Position numbers and translations under genes: made by a program
The notes under the pieces: generated by a model
Seen by the model: the letters and a program-made list of their open reading frames with translations, nothing else
The model's database searches: none
Told to the model about the DNA's origin: nothing
Shown: one piece after another, positions 46,901 through 56,203 of the stretch
How the letters are laid out: each line of letters begins with the position of its first letter
Position numbering within the stretch: position 1 is the first letter of the stretch
NCBI GenBank assembly: GCA_023091735.1
Contig: JALKBU010000059.1
Location: 1 to 64,000 of the forward strand
DNA: 64,000 nt
Direction of reading: 5' to 3'
Origin: Trichomonas tenax
Taxonomy: Eukaryota > Parabasalia > Trichomonadida > Trichomonadidae

Positions 46901-49900
46901 GTTAACTGTTTCATTTACCAGCTTCAAACTACAATTCCAAGATCGCAGGATGATCCGCTGTACGCGATATTCATGAAGAAGCCAAGGCGAAATCTTTTCA
47001 AAGTCCTCAAAGTCAATGATGTTTCGAAAGCGCACTATTCGGAGATAGAATACGAAATGGTCCGCGACAGACTGATGGAGCACATTCCGAAGACGAGATC
47101 TGTTGTCGGAAAACACGGCCAGAAGACATTCGCTGGTCGATATAACTCAAGGTTCACTGTTAACATGAAAACGATCGTTTTAGGAGACACCAAAGAAGTT
47201 TCATTCGAGTTCACTTCGATAACGCCATTTCCGATTAACTTTGAGCTGTTTGATTCATGTCTGAACGGATCCGGATTCTATCTCAGCCAGAATGTTTACA
47301 CTAACGTAGTTTCCGATTATCCGCAGCAAATAACGTTCTTTTTCGACACAGCGAAGAGGACGAATGACATGATCAATGACGTCTGCTATGACATTCCATT
47401 AGTTTTCGACGACGAATCGGCCTATTTGATTCAGTTGAAGGCCAAATTAGTGATGCCGGCCCTTGAGTTCTCCTCCATGCACTTAGACTTCGAGCAGACA
47501 ATCGTTGGACAGAAGAGGATCAAAACGATTCAGATCAGGAACAACAACTCTTTGCAAACAGATTTCGTCATTGCTCCATGTGAATCGTCATCAATCATTC
47601 ACAGGGGAAGAAAGGAAGAAGTTCCGTTCAAGTGCTCAATGAGTTCTTGTTCGCTTCCTCCAAATTCATTCATTAACATCGACATCGTTTTCTCTCCCGG
47701 CTCAGAGAAAAACTATTCGATGCAGTTCCCGATCACAATCAAGCACAACAATCAGCTTCTTTTCCTCACAGTCAAAGGAAGCGGATCTCAGCTTAAACTC
47801 GTGTTCGATCCACCGGAGCTTTGCTTCCCGCCAACATTGGCGTTCTCAGAGACCCTCTACACGGACTTCAAGATGATAAATCCGACGAACAGTCCTGTGA
47901 CAATATTCTCGAACCAATTCGATTTCCAGATTTTCTTCGATCAGCTTCTTGAGAGCAAAAGCGCTAAAATCACAGCAGAGTCAACGAGATCAAATCTGCT
48001 GATGGAAGGAAAAGATGTCGTGAACAAATTTGCAATCTGCATCATTGTTCACGGCGTCACAAAGAGTGGAAAGTCAACAGTCGCAAACAGAATCGCGAAA
48101 TTCCTGAATCTTGAAGTTCTAAATCTGAGAGAAATCTTCGCGAACAAAGAATCTCAAGGTGAATGCGTTGAAGAGCTTTCTACGGTCCTAAAAGAAAAGA
48201 AATACGATAAAGGATTCATTGTTGATGGCTTAGATGCATTTCCTGATCCAAGCGAATCTGATAAATTCATCGCTGAAACACTTAAACACAAAAACGTTCT
48301 CGATGAAGTCGCAGCAAATCCATTTACTGTATTTCCACATAGCTTCCAAACAGGAGCAGAACAAACGCTTTCGCTGATTCTTTCATGCTTGAATGGACAC
48401 TTTGTTCTCGGAGTTTTCGTTCAAGCATCCGAAGGAGAAATATTGCTGCACGAAATCGATTCCAAATCGGAGGACAACTACAAGCAGCAGGTGATGCAGA
48501 ACAAGCTGCTCGAGAAGTACTTAAACATGAATGAAGAAGAGTACCTCGACCTCTCTGCCGACGAACAGGTGATTGCAGACAAATTCAGGCAAGAATACAG
48601 AAAGAAATTCATTCCTGTCGAAGAAGAACCTCAAAAACCGCAGAAATCTCTGAGGCAGAATCCATCAAAGCTTTCTCTAAAGTCCCAAAAGTCGAACGCG
48701 AGTCTGAGAAGCGGTATGGCCGGATCGCTCGGAAAGAAGACAAAAGGAAAGTTTTCTGAGAAAGACAAAATGATACATTTGTTCAATTTCACATGCGGAA
48801 CAATTGCGCAAAGATTAAACGAAGGAAACGCAAACTTCCATGCAGTCGATCCTTTGTCTTTAAGGAAAGGCAATGAAGTCGTTGACGTAACATATCCACA
48901 CTCTGGATGCTGCATGTCCATCAACACTTCCGATTCTTTTGCGCAGAACGAGAAATGTTGGCGCTCTTTCATTCCTGATGCGGACAAATTCAGGCTCAGG
49001 GTCTTAATGACTCTAATTTCCCCTCAGAGATTGATTCTTCCTTCGAATGAACCAGACAACAACGTTCTGATGCTTGAGCCGGAACCAAAGAATTTTGGAA
49101 TCTACAACACAGAGTCTGCTTATGTCCCACAAGTTGTCGCAAAACCGCCGCCTCAAAACATAAAGTCGAGGACATCGAGAAGAGAAAAACGTCCAGAGCC
49201 GAATGAAGAAGCGGATCAGCAGAAGCAGGTCGAAGAGCTATTGGAGCAGTACGAGATCATGAAGTACACGAAGAGGTGGGAGATTCCGCCGGGAGAGAGC
49301 GTGAAATTGACTGCTTACTTTAATGGACTGTTTGAAGGCAGTTACATCGATATTTTGCGATTCAGCATTCTCAACAGTGCAAACAATGTTTTCTCACTCC
49401 CAATGAAGGCATCGCTAATCCTCCCGGAGCTTGATAGAGATCCGAAGGTCCTTTTCAACAAAGTCGCGCAGAAATTAACACTAAAGACAAAGAATTCGTT
49501 TGTTACTGATCTGAGCGAATTCCACTTTGGATCAATAATTCCTTCACAGAACAAACACGGCTCCAAAAGTTTCAAACCCGCCTACAACGATTACTTCACG
49601 CTCAAGAACAACTCTGCAGTGCCAACAGTTGTCACTCCGTTCATCGCGCAGACAAGTCCGAAGAACACTTGGTTCGTTGAGCTGAAAGAGTTCACCATTC
49701 CTCCGGGTGAAAAGTATCAATACAAGATTGGATTTAATCCGATGGCAATCGATACTTACAAAGCGAAACTCACTTTCATGATTCAGGATAATGCAGATCC
49801 TTTGATAATCAAAATTGTCGCCGATGTCACAAATCCGATGATAGAATTATCATCGCAAACACTTGATTTCGAGAAATTGCTGCCTAAACAGGAAAGAACA

Positions 49901-52900
49901 TTATCGCTTGTGCTCAAAAACAGCGGAAGAGTCCCTTGTTACTTCAAGTTCAAGAACACGAAAGCGCTCGGAGGGATGTTCGAGTCTTCTGCGGAAGAAG
50001 GCGCAATTCCGGTCAATGGATCTTTCCAAGTCTCTGTCAAATACAGTTCGCAGAAGAAAGACGTCATAAAGAAGAGCTTTGGAATTGATCTCTTTGACGA
50101 AAAGCAGACGAAAGTCGCAAACACGTACACAATAACAGTCTACGCCGAAACGTTCGACACTGCGTTCGATTTCGTGTATCCAAAGGGAATGACGCTGCTG
50201 GATTACGGAGTTGTCAAAGTCAATGAAACAAAGAACCTCGTTTGCACACTGAAGAATAAAGGGAAATATCCGCTGCACTACAAATTCGACGTGAACAAGA
50301 ACTTCCAGTACATCAAGATATCGCACATCGAGGGAACACTGACGCCAACAGAAAAACCTCTTCCGATCGCATTTTCATTCAGTTCGAAGAAGATCGTGAA
50401 GTTCGGTAACAAGAAGGTTATCAATCTTATTATAACAGATGCCGAAGTCAAAGACAAATCGCACTCGATGCCGATAATCTTGAATGCAGAGTCAACAACT
50501 TCGAAATACGAAATTTCGCCGGAGAAGATTTTAGATTTCGGGCCTTGTATCATCAACATTCCTTCGCAGAAGCAATTCACGATAAAGAACAATGGATTCT
50601 TCCCATTCGAGTTCGAAATCACTCCTGTTGTTCCTGAAGAAGAGGAGGAAGAGAAAGAGATGAATATGGCGAGAAGATCGTCGCGAAGATCTGTCAAAGC
50701 AAAGCCGAAACCAAAAGCAGCAGGAAAATCAAAGTCAAGCAACAAGATGCAGATGCCAAAGAAGAACAAGAAAGGCAACCAGAAGATTACATTTGGGCCT
50801 TACACGTTCTCCACTTGGTGGGGAACAGTTCAGCCAAATCAATCGGCAACGATCACAGTCGACTACACAGGAACAGCAGCGTGGAAGCAGGAACAAGACG
50901 TCCAAATCAAGATCTCGGATCCTCCGATTGGAGAAGAGAACGGAATCAAGTATCACGTTCAGTCTGAGTGCTTCGCTCCGAGAATCGAAACAGATGACTT
51001 CGAGAACATATTCAGGGGACAGAGGCTTTGCCTCAGAGGTGATATCGAGAGCAATGACTGCACCGCGTTTCTTGAGGATGAAAAGTGTTTGCATTTCGCA
51101 TCACTGAGAGTCAAAGCAGAGCAAACGGTTCCAATCACGTTCATAAATAGTCAACCGGTCCCTGTTTCCGTCGAAGTTTCTTTGTCGGAACTCAAAGGAT
51201 TCAAGATCAGTTCCCCGAAAGTTGAAGTCCCTCCGAAGTCTGAATCAGCATTAGGAGTGACGTTTTCGCCACTAGAAAGCGAGTCTTACTCATCGATCCT
51301 TCAGGCGATCGTCAAAGCCAACGGAAAAGATGTTTCGCAGACGCTAAGGTTCATGCTTGAAGGCAAAGGATCCCTTCCGTTGATAGAGTTTGCCGACGCG
51401 AAATCTAAATCGTATAGCTTCGGAAATACTCTCGTTGGGACTCAAAAGGAGCATAAAGTCAGCATTATCAATACAGCGTTGATAGAAAGCAACGTTACAT
51501 TCCACGTATCTCCTAACCCAGACTTCATTTTAGAAGGCCTCGAAGCGATGAAGCCAATCACGCTCAAATCGAACGACAAGTTTAGCTTCACTGTCATTTT
51601 CAAGCCAGAAAAATCGAAGCATTCAAGCATCTCAATCCAAGCCAAAGTCTTAGGAAACAATCACTCAATACTGTCAATGGAATATGACGGAGAAGGGCTG
51701 ATTGAAGATCTAATTCTTGATAGCCAAGCGATCGAAAACGACACATTATCATTCGACGACGTTGTTGTTTCAACGAACTCAACGAAGAACTTCATGATGA
51801 AGAACATCTCAGACAAAGACATTCGATACCAGTGGGTCTGCCAGACGCCAAGCGACTTCAAGATCGTCCCGTTATGTGGCCACCTCTTCGCGCACGACGC
51901 TGTTGACATTTCCGTCACATTCAGATCGGACAAACCGCAAAAGGTGAACAGTAAGATGACGTGTCAATGGACGCACGCAAAATTCGAAGACAGAACTCCA
52001 TGGAATGACTCCATGAAGGAGATGAGGCTGCAGATCGATGAGCCTGTCCCTGTTCAGCTGCCGCCGTCTTCAAGGAGGTCTGCGCGAAGAAGAGGAAACA
52101 CAGTCAACAAAGAATCGCAGAAGAACTTGCATCCAATCCCATCCTTCATCGCGAAGAATATATTGGCGACAAAGCCAGAGCCTCCGTTCACGCCAATCGG
52201 ACAGAAGCAGAAAGACATCGTTTTGAAACTCGCAGGAACATGCGATGACATCAAATGCGGAATTGCTGTTCCTGGCGACAAAACAGTCGATTTTCTCAAC
52301 TTCGCACCAACAATGATGTTCGAGTCGCGAAAGACAGCCATCGAGATCAACAACCAGAGCAAGATCGCAATGAAATACGCGTGGCGCGTCATCAACTTCA
52401 CGTCAATGGCAGGAACGCGAAACATTCCATTCTCTGTCGAGCCGGGAGAAGGCTTCGTTTTCCCAACGTCAACGATGCAGTTCGATGTTCTGTTCAGCCC
52501 GACAACAGTCGACGACTTCTCATGCGACATTTGCTGCGTTTTCGGTCAATCAAACATCGATAACTTCGATAAAGTCACGCCAGACTTCTTGCCAATGATC
52601 CACGCGACCGGACTGAGCAGACGCCCAATCTGCCACTTCGATGTCAAGCTCAGCGATTACCTGAAGAGGAGGCACCCGGACTATACGAACCCGCTTCCTG
52701 AAGACATCAAAGTTGTCGAAGTTTCATCAAAAGTCGTCGGCGAAGTCTCGCAGCTCAAATTCGGCGTCATGAACACCACAAGCATGATGTACGAGAGCCA
52801 CTGGAAGCTCGTCTCAGGGCAGGACGTCATATCATGCGAAACACCAATCCAAATCATTTCATCGTCGCGCAGATATGAGATGATATTCGTTTTCAAACCT

Positions 52901-52999
52901 ACTTCAGTCAAAACGGTCGAAACTCTCTGGGAATTCAAGATCCCTCAACACGACGTCATAGTGCCGTTCTTGATTGTCGGGAAGGTCATCCCTCAGTAA
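43928..52999 (+). CDS. HYDIN: HYDIN, central-pair flagellar protein with ASH domains and an adenylate-kinase-like insert
   Basis: A giant 3023-residue protein. Most of it is a string of beta-sandwich ASH/MSP-type domains, each with patterns such as F-G-x-x-x-x-G...x-N...P-F-x-F and G-x-x-x-P (for example V-N-F-G-T-V-S-F-G, I-D-F-G-A-M-N-V, L-D-F-G-P-C-I-I-N). Near residues 1370-1560 lies a P-loop domain, G-V-T-K-S-G-K-S-T (Lys1382), which matches the adenylate-kinase-like insert of HYDIN. In ciliates, algae and mammals HYDIN sits on the C2 microtubule of the central pair and is needed for beating. Two Lys/Ser/Arg-rich linkers (about 1570-1615 and 2240-2275) are probably disordered. A 3-kb-class gene with no internal stop implies strong constraint. 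Confidence 0.88.
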   Translation: MFSNSFTIDPEMGLFPPTVFGSTARLVVKINNNSDKLLRYEWRKYATEEQENRLIRGLDHCTPQYRQNKYENIVFSSNYFKFETSSSEIWPKKYQQIIISFTPTQQNTINEIAYLYNLDTNERIPFSLQGSGIPPHAELNIEMINAGHICFDRSYQYQALLRNSGMIPYDFEIEDYSNRQIGFEFKPDRGSLSVGATVPIEITVLANKIGLFNEQFTVRIVGAEYVSPKLVVRGRVIGPTFYITPKSVNFGTVSFGFLYTQTLEITNDSDIPFDYQLVIHQDPTFRLSEVSVMPDHGIIQKFSKQKVKLEFLPVDLKKYSIKLDVMSPEYEKPLMTIPVRAECICPEVSVEKTDIDVGQIFIRKRTPVVVRICNRTGFPAKYEYIEPTDPTILEASFDIEKRTGDLPAFKTTEVKFYITPKIIGSIQLIRYLKILGSKLNPLSFLVHADSVGPIISYAEKEIDFGAMNVLNENVYELVFENRSAINADYKVCVRGKGFSIDESNGTIDPNSNHVFRIRCKLTDAQQFTGEFFIIIEHLTPITIPLKAKGKGSPIVSSIDMSRIDFGYSFVDEVVTKMFKLSNNGTRPLEVKWDVKRNGKKELKISIEPDLKVIYPGEEITYNVSLTAAGPIDYKVNAICTQLNGKKSIEIFNTEICGKVIVHMLDFKKRTMVFNYIHNTAAEEMLNSKDSKPSKSLLMPIHQTNELTNKGELPLDVFIDCQEPFSVSTSKISTLPGQTYEFDVIFDPSFKEDFSSESVLQTIVFYLENNPHKFTVDLQANMMFPNLSFDITKDIDFGVQMKNTETQKVHKMKNISNVDVEFVWTLYNNTDENASNIFDVIPIRGILRPGESENINFQFFAAWSEYKSNFEAKAVCHVIGGPDYVFKMVGKSAEIDYRVSPTELNFGNRSYNDTLTSVVIIENPTHIKLPFQVKTPFKSMFEDFVVEPSSGVLNPGEMKTLNVSLVPGVPLSIQECFLIQFDVFQEVEIQVSVNCFIYQLQTTIPRSQDDPLYAIFMKKPRRNLFKVLKVNDVSKAHYSEIEYEMVRDRLMEHIPKTRSVVGKHGQKTFAGRYNSRFTVNMKTIVLGDTKEVSFEFTSITPFPINFELFDSCLNGSGFYLSQNVYTNVVSDYPQQITFFFDTAKRTNDMINDVCYDIPLVFDDESAYLIQLKAKLVMPALEFSSMHLDFEQTIVGQKRIKTIQIRNNNSLQTDFVIAPCESSSIIHRGRKEEVPFKCSMSSCSLPPNSFINIDIVFSPGSEKNYSMQFPITIKHNNQLLFLTVKGSGSQLKLVFDPPELCFPPTLAFSETLYTDFKMINPTNSPVTIFSNQFDFQIFFDQLLESKSAKITAESTRSNLLMEGKDVVNKFAICIIVHGVTKSGKSTVANRIAKFLNLEVLNLREIFANKESQGECVEELSTVLKEKKYDKGFIVDGLDAFPDPSESDKFIAETLKHKNVLDEVAANPFTVFPHSFQTGAEQTLSLILSCLNGHFVLGVFVQASEGEILLHEIDSKSEDNYKQQVMQNKLLEKYLNMNEEEYLDLSADEQVIADKFRQEYRKKFIPVEEEPQKPQKSLRQNPSKLSLKSQKSNASLRSGMAGSLGKKTKGKFSEKDKMIHLFNFTCGTIAQRLNEGNANFHAVDPLSLRKGNEVVDVTYPHSGCCMSINTSDSFAQNEKCWRSFIPDADKFRLRVLMTLISPQRLILPSNEPDNNVLMLEPEPKNFGIYNTESAYVPQVVAKPPPQNIKSRTSRREKRPEPNEEADQQKQVEELLEQYEIMKYTKRWEIPPGESVKLTAYFNGLFEGSYIDILRFSILNSANNVFSLPMKASLILPELDRDPKVLFNKVAQKLTLKTKNSFVTDLSEFHFGSIIPSQNKHGSKSFKPAYNDYFTLKNNSAVPTVVTPFIAQTSPKNTWFVELKEFTIPPGEKYQYKIGFNPMAIDTYKAKLTFMIQDNADPLIIKIVADVTNPMIELSSQTLDFEKLLPKQERTLSLVLKNSGRVPCYFKFKNTKALGGMFESSAEEGAIPVNGSFQVSVKYSSQKKDVIKKSFGIDLFDEKQTKVANTYTITVYAETFDTAFDFVYPKGMTLLDYGVVKVNETKNLVCTLKNKGKYPLHYKFDVNKNFQYIKISHIEGTLTPTEKPLPIAFSFSSKKIVKFGNKKVINLIITDAEVKDKSHSMPIILNAESTTSKYEISPEKILDFGPCIINIPSQKQFTIKNNGFFPFEFEITPVVPEEEEEEKEMNMARRSSRRSVKAKPKPKAAGKSKSSNKMQMPKKNKKGNQKITFGPYTFSTWWGTVQPNQSATITVDYTGTAAWKQEQDVQIKISDPPIGEENGIKYHVQSECFAPRIETDDFENIFRGQRLCLRGDIESNDCTAFLEDEKCLHFASLRVKAEQTVPITFINSQPVPVSVEVSLSELKGFKISSPKVEVPPKSESALGVTFSPLESESYSSILQAIVKANGKDVSQTLRFMLEGKGSLPLIEFADAKSKSYSFGNTLVGTQKEHKVSIINTALIESNVTFHVSPNPDFILEGLEAMKPITLKSNDKFSFTVIFKPEKSKHSSISIQAKVLGNNHSILSMEYDGEGLIEDLILDSQAIENDTLSFDDVVVSTNSTKNFMMKNISDKDIRYQWVCQTPSDFKIVPLCGHLFAHDAVDISVTFRSDKPQKVNSKMTCQWTHAKFEDRTPWNDSMKEMRLQIDEPVPVQLPPSSRRSARRRGNTVNKESQKNLHPIPSFIAKNILATKPEPPFTPIGQKQKDIVLKLAGTCDDIKCGIAVPGDKTVDFLNFAPTMMFESRKTAIEINNQSKIAMKYAWRVINFTSMAGTRNIPFSVEPGEGFVFPTSTMQFDVLFSPTTVDDFSCDICCVFGQSNIDNFDKVTPDFLPMIHATGLSRRPICHFDVKLSDYLKRRHPDYTNPLPEDIKVVEVSSKVVGEVSQLKFGVMNTTSMMYESHWKLVSGQDVISCETPIQIISSSRRYEMIFVFKPTSVKTVETLWEFKIPQHDVIVPFLIVGKVIPQ

Positions 53000-53106
53000 T
53001 ATATTTTTTGTTATTTTTTTGTTATATAGAGTAAATTTTGTTATTTATTGATCACAATTTGATATGAAATTTAACTGACAAGTAAATTAGAAAATTTTCA
53101 AAACAT

Positions 53107-56100
53107 TTGAAAGTCTTAATTGGAGATCCATTCAACGAAGAAGTCACCATTGTCATTGACAAAACGATCTTCGTCTATGGCGTGAAGAGACTTCTTTCCG
53201 AAAAACTGAGATTTTCACCAAAAGATATGAAGCTATTCGTTAACGGAAAGGAATTGAGAAATATTGACAAGATCGACGTATCCGCACTAAATGACAACGA
53301 TGTTTACTCGGTTACTTTGACTGCAAACCAAGAAAGCGAACTAAATATCGTTACTTTGCCTCCTGCGGACCTCAAAGACAGAGTATCGTTCATAGTCAAC
53401 ATGGGATACCTGGAGGAGCAGGCAAAGGTCGCTTTATCACAAACGAAATATGAAACTTCGAAAGCGCTCGAATTACTCAAATCTGCCGAACAGACAGTGA
53501 AGATTAGCACTATTGCTGACAAAAGCGAAGAAATTTCGATCGAAAAAACAGTTATTGACGAAAATTTGGATTTACTTAAAGGGGAAATGTTAAAGCAAGT
53601 AAAAAAAGAAGAGAAACACCCGTCAAAGATAGAGCAAAAGCCTAAAGTCAAAAAAGAGAAATTATTCTGGAAACGTCCAAATAGAAGATCAACATTTGTT
53701 CCAGTTTTTGGTATCGACGATTCTGATAATGGTGACGTCGTTGAAGTTGAACAAGACAGTTCTGAAGAGATTTTAGATATTGATGTCGAAAAATTCTCTG
53801 ATAATTCGATTATTTACAATTACGTCAAGGAAGCAAATGAATTTCTGAATGCTGGCAACTTGATTTTGAATATTGAAAATTTATTAATTATTTATTTGAG
53901 TTATCATCATAAATGGGAAGAAATCCGACCAATTATGGCGGGCTTTCCAATTGGTTATATGAAATTCATCATTTACTGGATTTTGAAAGAAATTTTGAAT
54001 TTATCAACAAATATCTCTGATCCAGAAGCGCGAGTACTGATAGAAGAAGAACTGAAGAATAGTGATGCCGAAGAAGTTACTAAGATTCTAAAAGGACGTA
54101 CAAAGGAGGAGATTAAGATTGAAACAGACAAAATTAATACTATTCTCAACAATAATGATTATACATTACTTACTTTCAATAATTATGTAGTCGCTCATCC
54201 ATCAGCATTTTCTGGTTACAATAGAATTGGTGTTCCTTACAATATCGTTTTCCTTGTTTCGAAACACAACAGGAACGACTCAGAATTCATGAGAACATTC
54301 GAACCGTCAGAAATCAAGACTGCTAAAGAACTTCCAAAGTTCGAAAGAGAGGACGACATCAAGCTCATCACACTCTGGGACAAATTCCACAAATCGAAGG
54401 ACGTGTTTGAGAAACTTGAGCAATTCTTCCCAGGAAGAGCTGCAAGCGCCATCAGCTTCCACTTCGAGTATCTCATTCGCGAGATGATGAGGGGAAGGGT
54501 CCCTCATGCAATGAAGATACCGGACTCTGTATTCAAGCTGATGAAGCAAAGATGTGAGTATGAAAAAACATCGCGAGCGCAGATCAAAGATGGCAAAGTA
54601 AGATACTTCAAGCAGGAGGATGACCAGAAGATCTTGGATTACTACGCCGAGCACATCGGAAAGATCGACTTTTACACTGGCATCGAAAGTCTCATGGAAG
54701 GCGCTGAACCCGCATATTTGATCGATAGAATATACGTTTTATATCAGCAGTTCAAGATGGGAATTCGCCCACTTGATCAGCTAAAAATTCCTGAATGTTT
54801 CATAGAGAAAGTCAAGCAAGGAAAAGGCATATTCGAGTTGGTTAAGATCGATTCTGTTATTGATTGTTCGAAATTATTCAAGCGTTTCATCGCTCTTGAT
54901 TATGATATCAACAAAACAGCAGAAGAATTTCCAAAATACACAAAAGGTTATTTGCTCTTCCTTTTGTATTACTTCAACGCAACGATCATTCGCAATCCAA
55001 ACACATATTGGCAGTTGAATGACATCAGAATTGCCCTCGAGTTTCATTTCGCCGGAGTTCCAGGCGATGCGACAGGAGATATGATATCGAAGACCGCGAA
55101 ATTGGTATATCAAAAGGCAGTGAGCATCACTAAATACATTCAAGGAAACAACAATTTCACCGTTTATATTACGAAGTTCCCGAAGACGCCATTAAAAGAT
55201 GCAACATGCGACGAACTTGGAATTCCTTCTTATCTCTCGAAATTTTTGGCAGAATATGCGACGAATGTAAGCTTGAAGCACGCTGCGTCCAAAGAAAGGC
55301 ACAAATGGACGCCTGCAGAGGATCAGAAATTGCTCAATCTTTACGCGAAATATCAACATCTCAAGAACATATATCCGAACATCTATGGAGAGTTCCCAGA
55401 CATCAGCGCGCAAGCAGTTGCAAACAGACTCAGACTCATAAAGAGAGATATACAAAATGATAGAAGGCAAGATTTGAAAGTTCCGAAAGAAATCAAGGAT
55501 CAGATTAAAAATAAAATGAACGATCCAGTCGATTACAAACTTGATCCACTTCCAAAGAAAGCGTTTAACATTTTCAATCTTATCGAAGATTTCTACGAAT
55601 GCAATAACGACGTTGAGAAACTTCAATCAGAAAAGTACAGCAAATACAACGCTGGATATCTTGCATTCATTCTCGACACTGTAGTTCAAACAATGTCCAG
55701 CGTGCGAAAGTTCGTTTTTCCAATCGACAAAATGCGCATCATCTTCGAGCTCCATTTCAAGCACATTCCATTTGATGAAATGTCTCGGATTACTGGTATC
55801 AACCAAGTAGATATTAGGCTTCGACTCAACAATAGCTTGTTGACACTTAATCATGTCAAAGTTCTCCGTCTCTTTAAGAAGCACTTTAGCAGCAAGCAAC
55901 TCCAAGACGTTAACTTAGACAAATCTTCCTTCAACAAGGACGGACTGCCATCTTATATTCCGACTCTCATTCAATGGTACAACGACGGCCTTGAGGAATT
56001 CAGAGAGAATATTAAGAGGAAAAGAGTTCAGCGCGCTTATCTCCGCAGCAAAGACAAAATCTACGAGAGACGTAAGGAATTAACGAGGCTCAAAGAACAA

Positions 56101-56175
56101 AAAAGAAAAAAAGAACCTGAAGAGCAAAGAGTCCCAGAATATGAAGAGGAAGAAGAGGATTATTATTCTGACTGA
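53107..56175 (+). CDS. Ubl-UBA protein with three SANT/Myb-like domains; no ATG start
   Basis: 1022 residues in an unbroken frame. Residues 1-73 look like a ubiquitin-like domain (K-V-L-I-G-D...K-L-F-V-N-G-K-E-L), followed by a UBA domain (about 90-127: V-N-M-G-Y-L-E-E-Q-A...A-L-E-L-L). Downstream, three SANT/Myb-like segments begin near 411 (F-E-R-E-D-D-I-K-L-I-T-L-W), 499 (F-K-Q-E-D-D-Q-K-I-L-D-Y-Y) and 733 (W-T-P-A-E-D-Q-K-L-L-N-L-Y). An acidic, coiled C-terminus ends E-E-E-E-D-Y-Y-S-D. The frame opens at a TTG after an in-frame TAA at 53083; no upstream ATG exists, and the first Met inside is residue 41, cutting the Ubl. So the start is lost, non-AUG, or hidden in an unseen exon. Confidence 0.7.
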   Translation: MKVLIGDPFNEEVTIVIDKTIFVYGVKRLLSEKLRFSPKDMKLFVNGKELRNIDKIDVSALNDNDVYSVTLTANQESELNIVTLPPADLKDRVSFIVNMGYLEEQAKVALSQTKYETSKALELLKSAEQTVKISTIADKSEEISIEKTVIDENLDLLKGEMLKQVKKEEKHPSKIEQKPKVKKEKLFWKRPNRRSTFVPVFGIDDSDNGDVVEVEQDSSEEILDIDVEKFSDNSIIYNYVKEANEFLNAGNLILNIENLLIIYLSYHHKWEEIRPIMAGFPIGYMKFIIYWILKEILNLSTNISDPEARVLIEEELKNSDAEEVTKILKGRTKEEIKIETDKINTILNNNDYTLLTFNNYVVAHPSAFSGYNRIGVPYNIVFLVSKHNRNDSEFMRTFEPSEIKTAKELPKFEREDDIKLITLWDKFHKSKDVFEKLEQFFPGRAASAISFHFEYLIREMMRGRVPHAMKIPDSVFKLMKQRCEYEKTSRAQIKDGKVRYFKQEDDQKILDYYAEHIGKIDFYTGIESLMEGAEPAYLIDRIYVLYQQFKMGIRPLDQLKIPECFIEKVKQGKGIFELVKIDSVIDCSKLFKRFIALDYDINKTAEEFPKYTKGYLLFLLYYFNATIIRNPNTYWQLNDIRIALEFHFAGVPGDATGDMISKTAKLVYQKAVSITKYIQGNNNFTVYITKFPKTPLKDATCDELGIPSYLSKFLAEYATNVSLKHAASKERHKWTPAEDQKLLNLYAKYQHLKNIYPNIYGEFPDISAQAVANRLRLIKRDIQNDRRQDLKVPKEIKDQIKNKMNDPVDYKLDPLPKKAFNIFNLIEDFYECNNDVEKLQSEKYSKYNAGYLAFILDTVVQTMSSVRKFVFPIDKMRIIFELHFKHIPFDEMSRITGINQVDIRLRLNNSLLTLNHVKVLRLFKKHFSSKQLQDVNLDKSSFNKDGLPSYIPTLIQWYNDGLEEFRENIKRKRVQRAYLRSKDKIYERRKELTRLKEQKRKKEPEEQRVPEYEEEEEDYYSD

Positions 56176-56203
56176 ATATATATTTTTTATTTAAATAACA
56201 CAA

